Positions 26,334 through 35,173 of a stretch of 64,000 nucleotides of DNA are shown here, in pieces. The position numbers and the translations under genes were made by a program. Origin of the DNA: Olsenella_K sp050953285 (GTDB lineage: Bacteria; Actinomycetota; Coriobacteriia; Coriobacteriales; Atopobiaceae); assembly GCA_050953285.1 (NCBI GenBank), contig JBMNMK010000002.1:1488001-1552000 (forward strand), read 5' to 3'. Positions within the stretch are counted from its first letter, which is position 1, and the number at the start of each line of letters is the position of its first letter. The notes beneath the pieces are model-generated. The model worked only from the letters and a program-made list of their open reading frames with translations. It had not been told where the DNA came from and did no database searches.

Positions 26334-27858
26334 GAGAATCACCTCGGATACCGGCCATAAGCAGGCCTACTTCTGTGCTTGAGGTGCGCTGAGGATCAAC
26401 TTCTCCCACGACCTCACCTTTATACATAACGATGACCCTGTCAGAGAGGCCCATAACCTCTGAGAGCTCACTTGAGATAAGTAATACCGCACCACCAGTG
26501 TTTCTAAAATCAAGGAGACGACGATGAATATCCTCTGCTGCACCCAAATCCACACCGCGAGTGGGCTGACATGCCACGAGCACTTTGCCGCCACTCTCCA
26601 ACTCACGCCCTACAATGAGCTTTTGAGCATTGCCTCCTGAAAGCTGACCAACGTTACCTTTGAGATCTCCTACAAGAATCTCGTACTCTTTCACCAAGTA
26701 ATCCCGCCGCGCACACATGGCAGCATGGTTCAGCATCCCGTGATGGGTAACATCATTGTTATCCAGGTATCCAGCTACACTATTTTCTGCCACACTCATT
26801 GTTGCGCAGAGACCATCTTCAAAACGATCTTCTGGGATAATTGCAAGGCCAGCCTTTCTTAGCTGATCAGGCCACCAGCCAGTTACGTCTTTTCCCAGTA
26901 TTTCAACCGCACCAGATGTTGTGGTCATAAGCCCTGTCAGCACTTTTGAAAGCTCCGACTGCCCATTACCCTCAACACCAGCAACACCCAAAATTTCACC
27001 TTTATGTACCGAGAACTCAACGCCTTTGAGAACTTCTTTACCTTCTTCATTGGTGGTACTAAGGGAGCTCACATGCAGGGCAACTTCTGAAGAAGGCTGA
27101 GGAGCATCTGACGGGATGGTGACATGGGTCACTTCGTGTCCCACCATCATGCATGCTAGCTCTGATTGGTTGGTGTCTTTTGTCAGCACATCTCCCACAA
27201 TTTTGCCGCGGCGAATCACCGTAACGGAATCTGAAAGCTCCATGACCTCGCGCAGCTTATGCGTGATCATAATGATGGTCTTACCCTGCTCACGGAGATC
27301 TTTGAGGCTTACGATAAGGCCATCTACCTCCTGAGGAGTCAGCACCGCTGTAGGCTCGTCCAAAATGATCACATCCACATTGCGATAGAGCATTTTAAGA
27401 ATCTCTACACGCTGCTGGGCACCAACGGATATGTCTTCTATGCGCTCTAGTGGATCCAGCCCAAAGTGGTACTGCTCGATAAGATTTTGTACTACCTCTA
27501 TTTCCTGCTTGGTATCTATGAGATGGCTTATCCCAGGGCGCACAATCTCCGCACCCAAAAGCACGTTTTCATACACGGTAAGACTGGGCACAAGCTTGAA
27601 ATGTTGATGTACCATACCAAGGCCATGAGCAATGGCATCTTTTGGCCCAGCAAGCTGAACGAACTCATCATGAATAAAAATCTGCCCCTCGGTTGGGGCC
27701 AAAAGCCCATAGAGCATATTCATGAGAGTTGTCTTGCCAGCTCCGTTTTCACCAACTATACAGCGAATTTCACGCTCATCCACCGAAAGGTCAATGCTGT
27801 CATTTGCTGTAAAATCACCAAAGCGTTTGGTGAGTCCTATTGTCTTGATGATGCTCAT
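26326..27858 (-). CDS. BMP-type ABC importer ATPase (double NBD)
   Basis: 510 residues with two nucleotide-binding domains. The first has GENGAGKTT (Walker A, near residue 40), ISVGAQQRVEILK (signature) and VIILDEPTAVL (Walker B). The second is degenerate at Walker A (GVEGNGQSE) but keeps QLSGGNAQKLIVGRE. This asymmetry is normal for nucleoside/sugar importers of the Rbs/BMP class. ATG 27858 follows TTGGAGC. Confidence 0.93.
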   Translation of the reverse strand: MSIIKTIGLTKRFGDFTANDSIDLSVDEREIRCIVGENGAGKTTLMNMLYGLLAPTEGQIFIHDEFVQLAGPKDAIAHGLGMVHQHFKLVPSLTVYENVLLGAEIVRPGISHLIDTKQEIEVVQNLIEQYHFGLDPLERIEDISVGAQQRVEILKMLYRNVDVIILDEPTAVLTPQEVDGLIVSLKDLREQGKTIIMITHKLREVMELSDSVTVIRRGKIVGDVLTKDTNQSELACMMVGHEVTHVTIPSDAPQPSSEVALHVSSLSTTNEEGKEVLKGVEFSVHKGEILGVAGVEGNGQSELSKVLTGLMTTTSGAVEILGKDVTGWWPDQLRKAGLAIIPEDRFEDGLCATMSVAENSVAGYLDNNDVTHHGMLNHAAMCARRDYLVKEYEILVGDLKGNVGQLSGGNAQKLIVGRELESGGKVLVACQPTRGVDLGAAEDIHRRLLDFRNTGGAVLLISSELSEVMGLSDRVIVMYKGEVVGEVDPQRTSSTEVGLLMAGIRGDSHE

Positions 27859-27879
27859 GTGCAGAGCTCCAAGTCGTGG

Positions 27880-27939
27880 GAGGGTGTCCGCAAGCACCAA
27901 GAGATCACAAGCATTACTCTTCTTTGCCAGGACACCCTC
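27880..27939 (-). repeat. Intercistronic inverted repeat between BMP and ATPase genes
   Basis: A perfect 10-bp inverted repeat (27880-27889 with 27930-27939) encloses 40 bases between the binding-protein stop and the ATPase start. It is not followed by a T-run. It is suited to stabilising the upstream binding-protein message so that protein exceeds the membrane parts. Confidence 0.5.
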
Positions 27940-27965
27940 ATGACGTATATCGTTAATGCGTCTTA

Positions 27966-29177
27966 TTACTGGATATTCACGTTAGGGCATGTAGAAGCGT
28001 CAAATGATTCACCAATCTGAGCATTGATGACCTTGATCTCACCACCAACTTTTCCGGTAAGATCCTTAATCTCTTCGGTGATCTTGTTCCAGGTGTCCTT
28101 GCCGGAATCCTTAATATGCTCAGAGATTGTTGCAAGGTCAGTTATACCTGACGCCCCCGAAGCAACCGAGTAGTTAAGTAGGTTATCAAGCGAACCTATT
28201 GCATCTGATGCAAAGCTCTCGCAGATGGACTCAACAGGAACATTGGTCATCTTAAGGACCGATGTAAGCACATAGCCTGGCTGCTGGTTATCTTTGTTGT
28301 CATCCACCTGAATGGCGAGCTTGCCAACCTCTTTTGCCTTTGACGTCACACCGTCTACGACGCTACCAGCGCAGCCAAAAACAATGTTGGCACCTTGGTT
28401 ATAGAAGGTACCTGCGACCGTGGCGCCTACCGCAGAATCGGTAAAGCCTGCATCATAGCGTGTGTAGTAGTCATAGGTAACGCCAAGCTTCTCTGCCTCA
28501 TATTGAATGCCTTCAATAAAGCCATATGATTCAACAACTATACCGTTGGAATTGGTGCCTCCAATAAAGCCCATTGCGCGACCACCTGCATCCGGACTGG
28601 TAAAGTTATATCCGTCGCCAAAGAGCGTAGCCACGTTCTCATTTACCAAAACCGAAAGAGCTCCTGCAAGGAAAGCACCTTCATTAACATTAAAAAGTAC
28701 CGCATGTACATTCTCAAACAGGGGGTTACCAGAGGCATCCACATTGGGGTTATCGTTAAAGATAACCCACTGCGTATCTGGATATTGCTCTGCAAGCGGC
28801 TGTGCTCCGCCTGTACCAGAAATCAAAGCTTCAAAGTCATACTCCATGTTGAAGACGAGGTCATAGCCATCTTCACCCAGTGTCTCAAGAGCTTGCGCGA
28901 CTCCATTCGTGGGTTCGACGATATTGCACTCCCAGCCATTCTTAGAAGCTGCCGACTTGGCTGCCTCAACTGCATTCTGGTTGAAACCACCATCATTTGC
29001 ACCAGCCGAGCTGCAGACGACAGCAATGCGTTTGGTTTCTGATGTATTAGATGAAGAATTGGAACTGCCGGAACTACTACCCGACGATGAGCCACAACCG
29101 GCGAGCGAAAGCCCCGCCAGCGCCGCCGCTCCTCCTGCGATACCAAGGAACTGCCTTCTTGTTACATCCCTCTTCAT
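27966..29177 (-). CDS. BMP-family substrate-binding lipoprotein
   Basis: 403 residues. The N-terminus has a twin-arginine-like RRQFLG, a hydrophobic stretch and lipobox LAGC (Cys28), then a Ser/Gly-rich linker. The mature part is the BMP/PnrA fold (IAVVCSSAGANDGGFNQ, VFGCAGSVVDGV). BMP proteins such as PnrA bind purine nucleosides. It is the first structural gene of the operon, downstream of the GntR regulator. Confidence 0.92.
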   Translation of the reverse strand: MKRDVTRRQFLGIAGGAAALAGLSLAGCGSSSGSSSGSSNSSSNTSETKRIAVVCSSAGANDGGFNQNAVEAAKSAASKNGWECNIVEPTNGVAQALETLGEDGYDLVFNMEYDFEALISGTGGAQPLAEQYPDTQWVIFNDNPNVDASGNPLFENVHAVLFNVNEGAFLAGALSVLVNENVATLFGDGYNFTSPDAGGRAMGFIGGTNSNGIVVESYGFIEGIQYEAEKLGVTYDYYTRYDAGFTDSAVGATVAGTFYNQGANIVFGCAGSVVDGVTSKAKEVGKLAIQVDDNKDNQQPGYVLTSVLKMTNVPVESICESFASDAIGSLDNLLNYSVASGASGITDLATISEHIKDSGKDTWNKITEEIKDLTGKVGGEIKVINAQIGESFDASTCPNVNIQ

Positions 29178-29290
29178 TGCCGCATCCTCCCTTTTTTAAG
29201 CCAATAACCTCCCTACCCCATGGCCACTTTGGCCTTGGAGCATTAGAGAACCTATTTTGTATACGGACCTGTCGACCTAATCCTTTAAGG

Positions 29291-30112
29291 CTACGCTATG
29301 AGAGAACCGCCTTTCCCGGCTCTCTTTTTGGCATTTGAGCTGGGAATGGTATTCTCTTGGTCAATATAGAATTTGAATTTGTCACACCGATACCAGCAGT
29401 CGAAATACTCGATGGGTAATCTCTTGCCTTCAATCTCTCCCATCGTTACCGCCGCAAAAAGCAAGAGCGGTGTACCCGGAGATACCTCTAGGTAATCAGC
29501 TGTCTTATCGCGCGCTGGAGCTGCCTCCACAGTCCGCGTTGCAGAAAGAATGGTAGTGTCATAACGCTCTCTTAGCGTTGCGTAGAGAGATTCTTGAGAA
29601 AAGTCATGCTCTTCCAAGCCAGGAAAAAGCTTATACGGAAGATAGGTGATAGTGTGATTAAGCGGCTGGTCATCAGCACGAAGCACACGTTCAAGCCTGA
29701 AGACCTTCTCGCCAAGATCTAGCTGCAAAAAACCTGCAAGACGATCATCGGCATTTATGATTTTTGCCGATATTACCTTGCGACCGGGTGTCATACCACA
29801 CCGTACGACATCTTGGGTACAGCTCGTGATTGAAACGAGGTTCTGTACGAGGTTGTTGCCTTTAACAAACGTGCCTTTGCCTTGGACGCGATAGAGGTAG
29901 CCCTCTTTTACGAGCTCATCGACAGCTCGCCGCACAGTGATGCGGCTTAAGCCATACCGCTCAATAAGCTCACGATCGCTAGGAAATGCATCACCTTCAC
30001 GATACTCATGAAGGTTGATCTGCTCTAGGAGCTGCATCTTAAGCGCATAGTACTTGGGGACTGGAGCCTGTCCATATGGGGTATCCACGGATTTCCTCAA
30101 CTTCCCTTGCAT
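29291..30112 (-). CDS. GntR/HutC-family transcriptional regulator
   Basis: 273 residues. The winged helix covers about residues 18-85 (FPSDRELIERYGLSRITVRRA, split here at the recognition helix) and a UTRA effector domain follows, ending IEYFDCWYRCDKFKFYI. HutC-type regulators bind small catabolic metabolites. It precedes the BMP lipoprotein gene in the same direction with a 113-base gap, so it probably controls the ABC/enzyme operon. A matching palindrome lies upstream at 30219. Confidence 0.9.
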   Translation of the reverse strand: MQGKLRKSVDTPYGQAPVPKYYALKMQLLEQINLHEYREGDAFPSDRELIERYGLSRITVRRAVDELVKEGYLYRVQGKGTFVKGNNLVQNLVSITSCTQDVVRCGMTPGRKVISAKIINADDRLAGFLQLDLGEKVFRLERVLRADDQPLNHTITYLPYKLFPGLEEHDFSQESLYATLRERYDTTILSATRTVEAAPARDKTADYLEVSPGTPLLLFAAVTMGEIEGKRLPIEYFDCWYRCDKFKFYIDQENTIPSSNAKKRAGKGGSLIA

Positions 30113-30398
30113 ACTTCACTGCTAAGCAATCTCAGTAGTTACAGCTCTGTAGCTGATTTATGCAAGTCTAGCCCAATAACACAAGCTGCTTGTTACAACC
30201 TAGAGTCTAACTGGATAGGATGTTATAACATCATAATTTCTGGCAAGTGGAATTCATACTTCGCCCAGCGGCGCAGGATCACCCACGCTTACTCGCTGGA
30301 GAGTCGATAGCTACCGTTTGCGGATTTTATTGCCAACTGTTATGCAAGACCCACTGTACATGTTTACTTCTCCACGCCACCCACAGCTGCTCTACAAA
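30113..30398. other. Upstream region of the gntR operon
   Basis: No gene is visible. It contains the candidate operators at 30191-30199 and 30219-30232 and presumably the operon promoter. Short plus-strand ORFs here lack ribosome sites or family features. Confidence 0.5.
30219..30232. promoter_or_regulatory. Candidate GntR operator palindrome
   Basis: GATGTTATAACATC is a perfect 14-bp palindrome 107 bases upstream of the gntR start. A related half site TGTTACAAC lies about 30 bases away at 30191-30199, roughly three helical turns. Size and AT-rich centre suit a dimeric GntR protein. Binding is inferred. Confidence 0.5.
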
Positions 30399-30681
30399 TC
30401 AGCAGCAATCCAACAGCTGCAGCAAGAGGGCTCTATGAGTTGTCGTATGGGGCATAGGCATGTCCATAAATATTCCGCCTATACAAGGGATGAGCCAAAA
30501 CCCAAACAGCACTGTTGAACTTGTGAAAGCTATTCCGGGCTCTATCACTTCCAGAGCGAATAACATACGTTGCCCATGTGGTATGGATGATCATGAGCAA
30601 GAAAGCCAGTGTGCCCAAAGTCATCTGCCCCCTATGCCGTCTATACAACAAGCCGATAGAGCCCGTCAAGCCTACCTCCAC
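30399..30681 (-). pseudogene. HsmA-like (TIGR03987) membrane protein remnant
   Basis: The frame contains LAFLLMIIHTTWATYVIRSG and NSFHKFNSAVW, typical of the C-terminal half of HsmA-type small membrane proteins. The expected continuation (FWLIPCIGGIFMDMP) is present but in the next frame, so one base is extra in a GGG run near 30500. The N-terminal half is missing. It is a decayed fragment. Confidence 0.5.
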
Positions 30682-30852
30682 AGATGACGGCGCTAGAAAG
30701 CTGCGTTGTTCCAGAATCTATCAATGTATCTTGCCCTTTATTGGGATGTGCTGAGAACGAGAAGGTATCCACAGGATTTGAAACGCGACCTTTTAATGTA
30801 TCACCTTAACGCATACCCTCAATATGAGCTTCCGTCTTCTTCATCATGACTC

Positions 30853-31163
30853 TCACCTGAATGTTGTATCTAAGTCCAGCTTGTAAGAGTTGTCTACCTG
30901 TGCTCCGTCGACCACAATGCTTTGACCCGTCACGTAAGAAGCCATATCGCTGATCAAATACAAAACAGCATCGGCAAAATCCTGCGGATATCCCATACGA
31001 CTGGCATACGTTGATTTAATAGCGCTCTAGGATCGCCTGCCGACAGCATTCTCCACATCATGTCACTCTGCTCTGTGTCCAAATTGGCCCCTGAGGATTC
31101 TGCAACCTCAGCAAAGCTCCCGCACGCAAGCGTCTTGCCCTTCTCCTCAGTCGAATTGAGAAC
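30853..31163 (-). pseudogene. Short-chain dehydrogenase C-terminal remnant
   Basis: The minus strand reads NLDTEQSDMMWRMLSAGDP, then after a frameshift near 31012 YASRMGYPQDFADAVLYLIS and YVTGQSIVVDGAQ, the classic SDR C-terminus, ending at TGA 30853-30855. The Rossmann N-terminal half and catalytic Tyr-x3-Lys region are absent; stops appear upstream of about 31163. This is a truncated, frameshifted pseudogene. Confidence 0.75.
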
Positions 31164-31334
31164 ATATTATTAGCTATATTGTGCACATCTCTTTGGTACA
31201 AACTTTATACTTTGTAAATTTCTCCGCTCATAATAATTAGACGAATTGTCTAATTAAATTGAAGACGTGAGGCTCTCTATCTAGTTTTACTTGGCATGTT
31301 CCCGTGTTCAGGTTTCCTGAAGGCGCAATACCCA

Positions 31335-31790
31335 TCAGCGCTGCGATAGCTCCTTGACCAGCTGGACAAGATCCTCCTTAGAAAGCTCACTCACGCGCTG
31401 CATGCGGTCATCGAAAGCCGCCAGGCTCTCGTTTTGACGAACTCGATTTAGCTCTGTATAAAAATCAACGACCACACCCGTGACCAGGCCAACAATCACC
31501 AGCGCAGAAAGGCCAGCAAGTACGGCGATCACCCGGCATGCAGCAGTTGTGGGCACCACATCACCATATCCTATGGTCGTAATCGTCTCAAAGAGAAACC
31601 ATAGTGAGCCACCAATAGATGAGAAGGTCTGCGGCTCCAATACGCGCAACAATACTGAACACATCGCGAGAAAGACTGCGTAGCCCACGAGAATCGTATT
31701 GACCCTCATCCGGCGCATCACGCCCCAAAAAACCTTCACAGGACGTACCCTTGAATGCCTCATGGTCTTCTCGCCCCGGCCCTTTTCCAT
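31335..31790 (-). CDS. Two-TM potassium channel
   Basis: 151 residues. TM1 (about 32-50), a pore loop with selectivity filter TTIGYGD (about residues 71-77) and TM2 (about 86-112) make a simple K+ channel subunit. A short acidic/helical C-terminus (NESLAAFDDRMQRVSELSKED) replaces the larger RCK domain found in many bacterial channels. The ribosome site (GAAGAG) is modest; an internal ATG nine codons on is an alternative start. It forms a tetramer in the membrane. Confidence 0.9.
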   Translation of the reverse strand: MEKGRGEKTMRHSRVRPVKVFWGVMRRMRVNTILVGYAVFLAMCSVLLRVLEPQTFSSIGGSLWFLFETITTIGYGDVVPTTAACRVIAVLAGLSALVIVGLVTGVVVDFYTELNRVRQNESLAAFDDRMQRVSELSKEDLVQLVKELSQR

Positions 31791-31799
31791 GATGCTCTT

Positions 31800-32456
31800 C
31801 TATTCAAGTACCAGCAACAGAGCCATTTTGAACTGCTTGGTAGCGGTTACGCTATGGCGTCCCATCTTGTCAAATTTGAACGTTTCTCCTGCATGGATAG
31901 TATGTTGCTCGCCCTCGTACCCAATAACAGCCTCCCCATCGAGTGCAAATACAAGCGCTTCACCAGGAGCAGCATGTTCACTAAGACCCGTGCCAGCATC
32001 AAAGCTCATCAATACAAATTTCATCTTGTCATTACTTGAGATATCCATATTGACAATACGACCCTCTTGGTAGGGCAGGATATCCTTGAGCTGGAACACA
32101 TTGCCAGAAGAAATTGTCTTATTCATGGTACTGTCCTTTCTCAGGCCTATTTCTATATACACACATCCCTCGATGCTTTTCATACCCATAGGTACCTTAG
32201 TCGGCGTTACCACGCTATCTCCCACACCAAGCATCCACGAGCCACCAGCAGTCGTAAATACCTCCATCTTCCCAGCAAGCACCATAAGTATCTTGTGGTA
32301 GTCATAGCTCTCGGCACTGATGTCAGTTTGCGCAGCAAGAGAAAAAACAAAGACTGACATGCCGTTCGCTTGATAAATCTGTTCAGAAACCGTGCAGCCT
32401 GCAACTGGGGTATTTTCAACGGCAAGGTTAAGAACTCGTCCGCTTTCAAGTCTCAT
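31800..32456 (-). CDS. Bicupin-domain protein
   Basis: 218 residues with two cupin beta-barrels. The first (about 15-105) contains YDYHKILMVLAGKMEVF. The second (about 120-215) contains LSEHAAPGEALVFALDGEAVIGYEGE with the His/Glu metal-binding pattern. ATG 32456 follows AAAGGTGAG. It ends 9 bases before the K+ channel gene and may share its transcript. Small bicupins include sugar- and quercetin-binding proteins; the ligand here is unknown. Confidence 0.8.
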   Translation of the reverse strand: MRLESGRVLNLAVENTPVAGCTVSEQIYQANGMSVFVFSLAAQTDISAESYDYHKILMVLAGKMEVFTTAGGSWMLGVGDSVVTPTKVPMGMKSIEGCVYIEIGLRKDSTMNKTISSGNVFQLKDILPYQEGRIVNMDISSNDKMKFVLMSFDAGTGLSEHAAPGEALVFALDGEAVIGYEGEQHTIHAGETFKFDKMGRHSVTATKQFKMALLLVLE

Positions 32457-32801
32457 GATTCTCACCTTTCATATAGGTCAAATCCTGATGCATGACTTTT
32501 ACTTGCGTCATGGCCTCAAGTGTGTATCTCAATCATCTATCCTCATGATTTGGCCGCATCATATGAGGAAATAAGAGAGATATCTGTTGCTCGGACAACA
32601 GATGTGCTATTTCTTTACAAAAACTAGACAAGCTACCCAGTTCCTAACAATGCTGCGCTTCAGCCGCGCATCAAAACTAACAACAGACCATCACGGTACT
32701 ACAGGGACCAGCGCACATGCCGTGTAGTGCATACCTCATTGCACTTTACACTGCTTTGTAGTGATCAACTACATGCCATAAGGGGACTGTCAAAGAAATA
32801 C
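32457..32801. other. Gene-free region with an inverted repeat
   Basis: No gene is seen. ATCTGTTG-CTCGGA-CAACAGAT at 32582-32603 is an inverted repeat about 130 bases upstream of the cupin gene; its TGTTG/CAACA core with six-base spacing resembles a dimeric regulator site (Crp/Fnr class among others). Confidence 0.4.
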
Positions 32802-33476
32802 CACGTGAATATGTCAAGTATCTCCCAATAATCAAGAACATTCGTCTCCTTCAGGACATCCCGGAAAAGCACTACAACCAGGCATTTCACTACCTACGAG
32901 CATCGGTTCGCTCGTATGACAATGACGATCTGATACAGCAACTTGGATGCCCTGTCCATTTTGAGGTGTAGTGCTTGAGGATATCGTAGAAGGATCGTTC
33001 ATCAGCCAAAACTTCAACAAGATACACGTCAACTAATTCAAAACAGAGAATCCTTTGGTGAAGCGCTGGCCTGCGTGGAGGTTGCCTATAGCCCCATTCA
33101 AATGAAAGCACTGAGTAACTGCACTATGCTCATGTTTAACCTGAGTCAAGTGTTCACGGATGCACTCCATGGTTGCTGCTATTTTGATACGCTGAGCAAG
33201 AATCTCATTAGTATTCTCGCTGCTCAGAATGTATTATCAAATCTGAAACTACGCATTGCCAACCAGCGCGCGCTGCGCGACCGAATATTGATGTATCTTC
33301 ACAGTCTTGCGCCAGACAAGGATGGTTACTTACTCATCCCCTTCACGCAGACAGCACTCGTGGAATTTCTCGGCGTAAACAGGAGCACACTCTCACGAAA
33401 ACTGGGGAAGATGCAAAACGATGGACTGCTCATTGTGAGGGACAGACGGATGAAGCTGTTGAATACCACTCATTAG
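32802..33476 (+). pseudogene. Crp/Fnr-family regulator, broken
   Basis: Pieces in successive frames rebuild a Crp/Fnr protein: KYLPIIKNIRLLQDIPEKHY and an effector domain to a TAG near 32971, then VVLEDIVEGSFISQNFNKI, then ESFGEALACVEVAYSPIQMK through the helix-turn-helix FTQTALVEFLGVNRSTLSRK to a stop at 33476. At least two lesions separate them. The last 133 codons have an ATG at 33075 and could yield a DNA-binding fragment, but no good ribosome site is present. Confidence 0.75.
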
Positions 33477-34111
33477 GGGCCCTACTGCTCAACGGTTTGC
33501 ATCCCCGCTCAAGACCCTACTCGGTTTAGACTACCAATCTCGTTATTCCACACAGAGCCTATTGCTCATTTGTTAGGCACTCTCCAAATCATTGGGAGAG
33601 TGCTGATCACGGTGGTGAGCCTTGTGACTTTCATCCCGCGCTCCAGCATAGTACTAATGCATGACCGCAAAGAGCAATCTGTTAACGGAGGACAGTACTA
33701 GGCCAGAGACATTGTCGTAATAGACTGGTGAGCCCAAGACGAATCTGCATCTGCAATGCTCTCAAGTGACCGGATAACTCCGCTCAAAATGACGCTTGCA
33801 CCAATGCTTGCTGCGAGCCTCTCTACCGCTTCTCAGTAGCATGCACCTCGGTACAAGCGAGATTGCACCATACCGCTCATCTCACCAGCATCCATGCCTG
33901 TCTCGCAGGGCAACATTGGCTTATCGCCCTCATGGTAGAACTCCATTAAATCATCCACTGGGCATATTTTCCAACTGGAGATCCGGATATTCTTCCAACA
34001 ATATTGCAATGTGTTCGTATTTTCTACCTATCAAAAGTAATGTAGTTATGACGCTTTATGATTACATGTACGCTGCTCCAACTCTCACGGGCAGCGCACT
34101 TCATATGTCCT
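33477..34111. other. Gene-free, decayed region
   Basis: There is a hairpin at 33577-33603. On the minus strand from about 33970 to 33700 a frame reads like former coding sequence (PVDDLMEFYHEGDKPMLPC) broken by a stop after some 43 codons. I cannot assign a family. No intact gene is visible. Confidence 0.4.
33577..33603 (+). terminator. Terminator-like hairpin after the crp remnant
   Basis: A perfect 9-bp stem (GCACTCTCC with GGAGAGTGC) lies 100 bases after the broken crp gene. No T-run follows, so activity is doubtful. Confidence 0.4.
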
Positions 34112-34978
34112 TTACTGAGATGCCACCTCAAGCGTGATGTCGTCGAACTGCACCTGGTAGTCGTCACAGTAGATGTTGGGAATTACAACCTGAAAGTCCT
34201 TCCCTCGATCAATCGGCGGAAACACCAAGATCCCCTCGCTCGATGCTCCCGGTAGCACATCATGCGTAAGCGAAGGATAATTTCCCAAGTAGGGAGATTG
34301 GCTGTCATTGTCCTGGGCAATTTGCTTGCCATCACACATGATTCTTATGTCATATTCCCCGTAGTTTACCGTGTCTTCCCGTGAATTGTTTACCATCAGG
34401 TACACACGGGTCTCAATATCGGCATACTCCACTTTGTCACAGGTGAACGACAGGCCATTTTCCTCGGCTGAAGCATTGGGTTCAAGGGTAACGATAGCTG
34501 GCGCAACGACTTCAATGTAGGACGACTTTGTAATGGTGGCTGCTGTCACAAGAGGAGCGCTCACCGTTCCCCCAAAGGAGTTTGTCCCCATAAACGTACC
34601 ATCGAGCCTGCCATCCACGACAATGTACTCATTTGAACCGAAGGTCTCGGTCGTGTCGCTATTGACGATGAAGTTCTTGTCGTAGTGGGTCACATCGTAA
34701 ACTGCTTGAACAAATGTTGTATTGCCGTCACGTGCTGATGATGTGATCGTCACGCCTGGAAGTTTCACCCATTTACCACGATAGTCATCTGGGCTGGCGA
34801 ACATCGCATCTATTTCAGTGTCTTCGAGGTATACCTTCTCTTGGGTATTCCCACTTGAACTCCCGCACCCAGCGAGTGTCATAGTAGAGACGATGCCAAA
34901 TGCACCAGCAATACCTCCCAAGAACTGCCTGCGATTGAGCTCCATGCCCATAATACCCGCATTTGTGATGCCAGCCAT
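34112..34978 (-). CDS. Putative lipoprotein of unknown function
   Basis: About 288 residues. An RRQFLGG motif, hydrophobic segment and lipobox LAGC precede a GSSSG linker, so it is an exported lipoprotein, perhaps by the Tat route. The middle (DDYRGKWVKLPGVTITS to YIVVDGRLDG) looks like an OB-fold-type beta domain and the C-terminal part (VYLMVNNSREDTVNYGEYDIRI) like an Ig-like domain. ATG 34978 follows GAGAGGGG; ATG 34945 is an alternative. I do not recognise a specific family. Confidence 0.75.
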   Translation of the reverse strand: MAGITNAGIMGMELNRRQFLGGIAGAFGIVSTMTLAGCGSSSGNTQEKVYLEDTEIDAMFASPDDYRGKWVKLPGVTITSSARDGNTTFVQAVYDVTHYDKNFIVNSDTTETFGSNEYIVVDGRLDGTFMGTNSFGGTVSAPLVTAATITKSSYIEVVAPAIVTLEPNASAEENGLSFTCDKVEYADIETRVYLMVNNSREDTVNYGEYDIRIMCDGKQIAQDNDSQSPYLGNYPSLTHDVLPGASSEGILVFPPIDRGKDFQVVIPNIYCDDYQVQFDDITLEVASQ

Positions 34979-35173
34979 ACTAAGCCCCTCTCTTGTACCT
35001 ATACATGGTCTTTTAAGGCCAAAGGAGAAGGACGTTCTCAAGCGCTCAGAAAACTACCTTCTGTCTATTGACCTACCGATAGCTTAGGGAGAGCAGGGGA
35101 CATAAATTCAATCGTTAGTGGCTGGAAGCTGCGGCCTCAGCTGTTAAAGCCAGCACCCAAAGCCAACATGATC

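Noticed and set aside
30433..30681. Intact 82-residue membrane protein
   Set aside because: The family-typical C-terminal part continues in another frame and the N-terminal half is missing.
33075..33476. Intact 133-residue regulator
   Set aside because: It is only the C-terminal part of a Crp/Fnr protein whose upstream parts lie in other frames, with no ribosome site before the ATG.
33570..33610. CIRCE heat-shock operator (GCACTC ... GAGTGC)
   Set aside because: Arm spacing is 15 bases instead of 9, the flanking TTA/TAA bases do not fit, and no chaperone gene is near.
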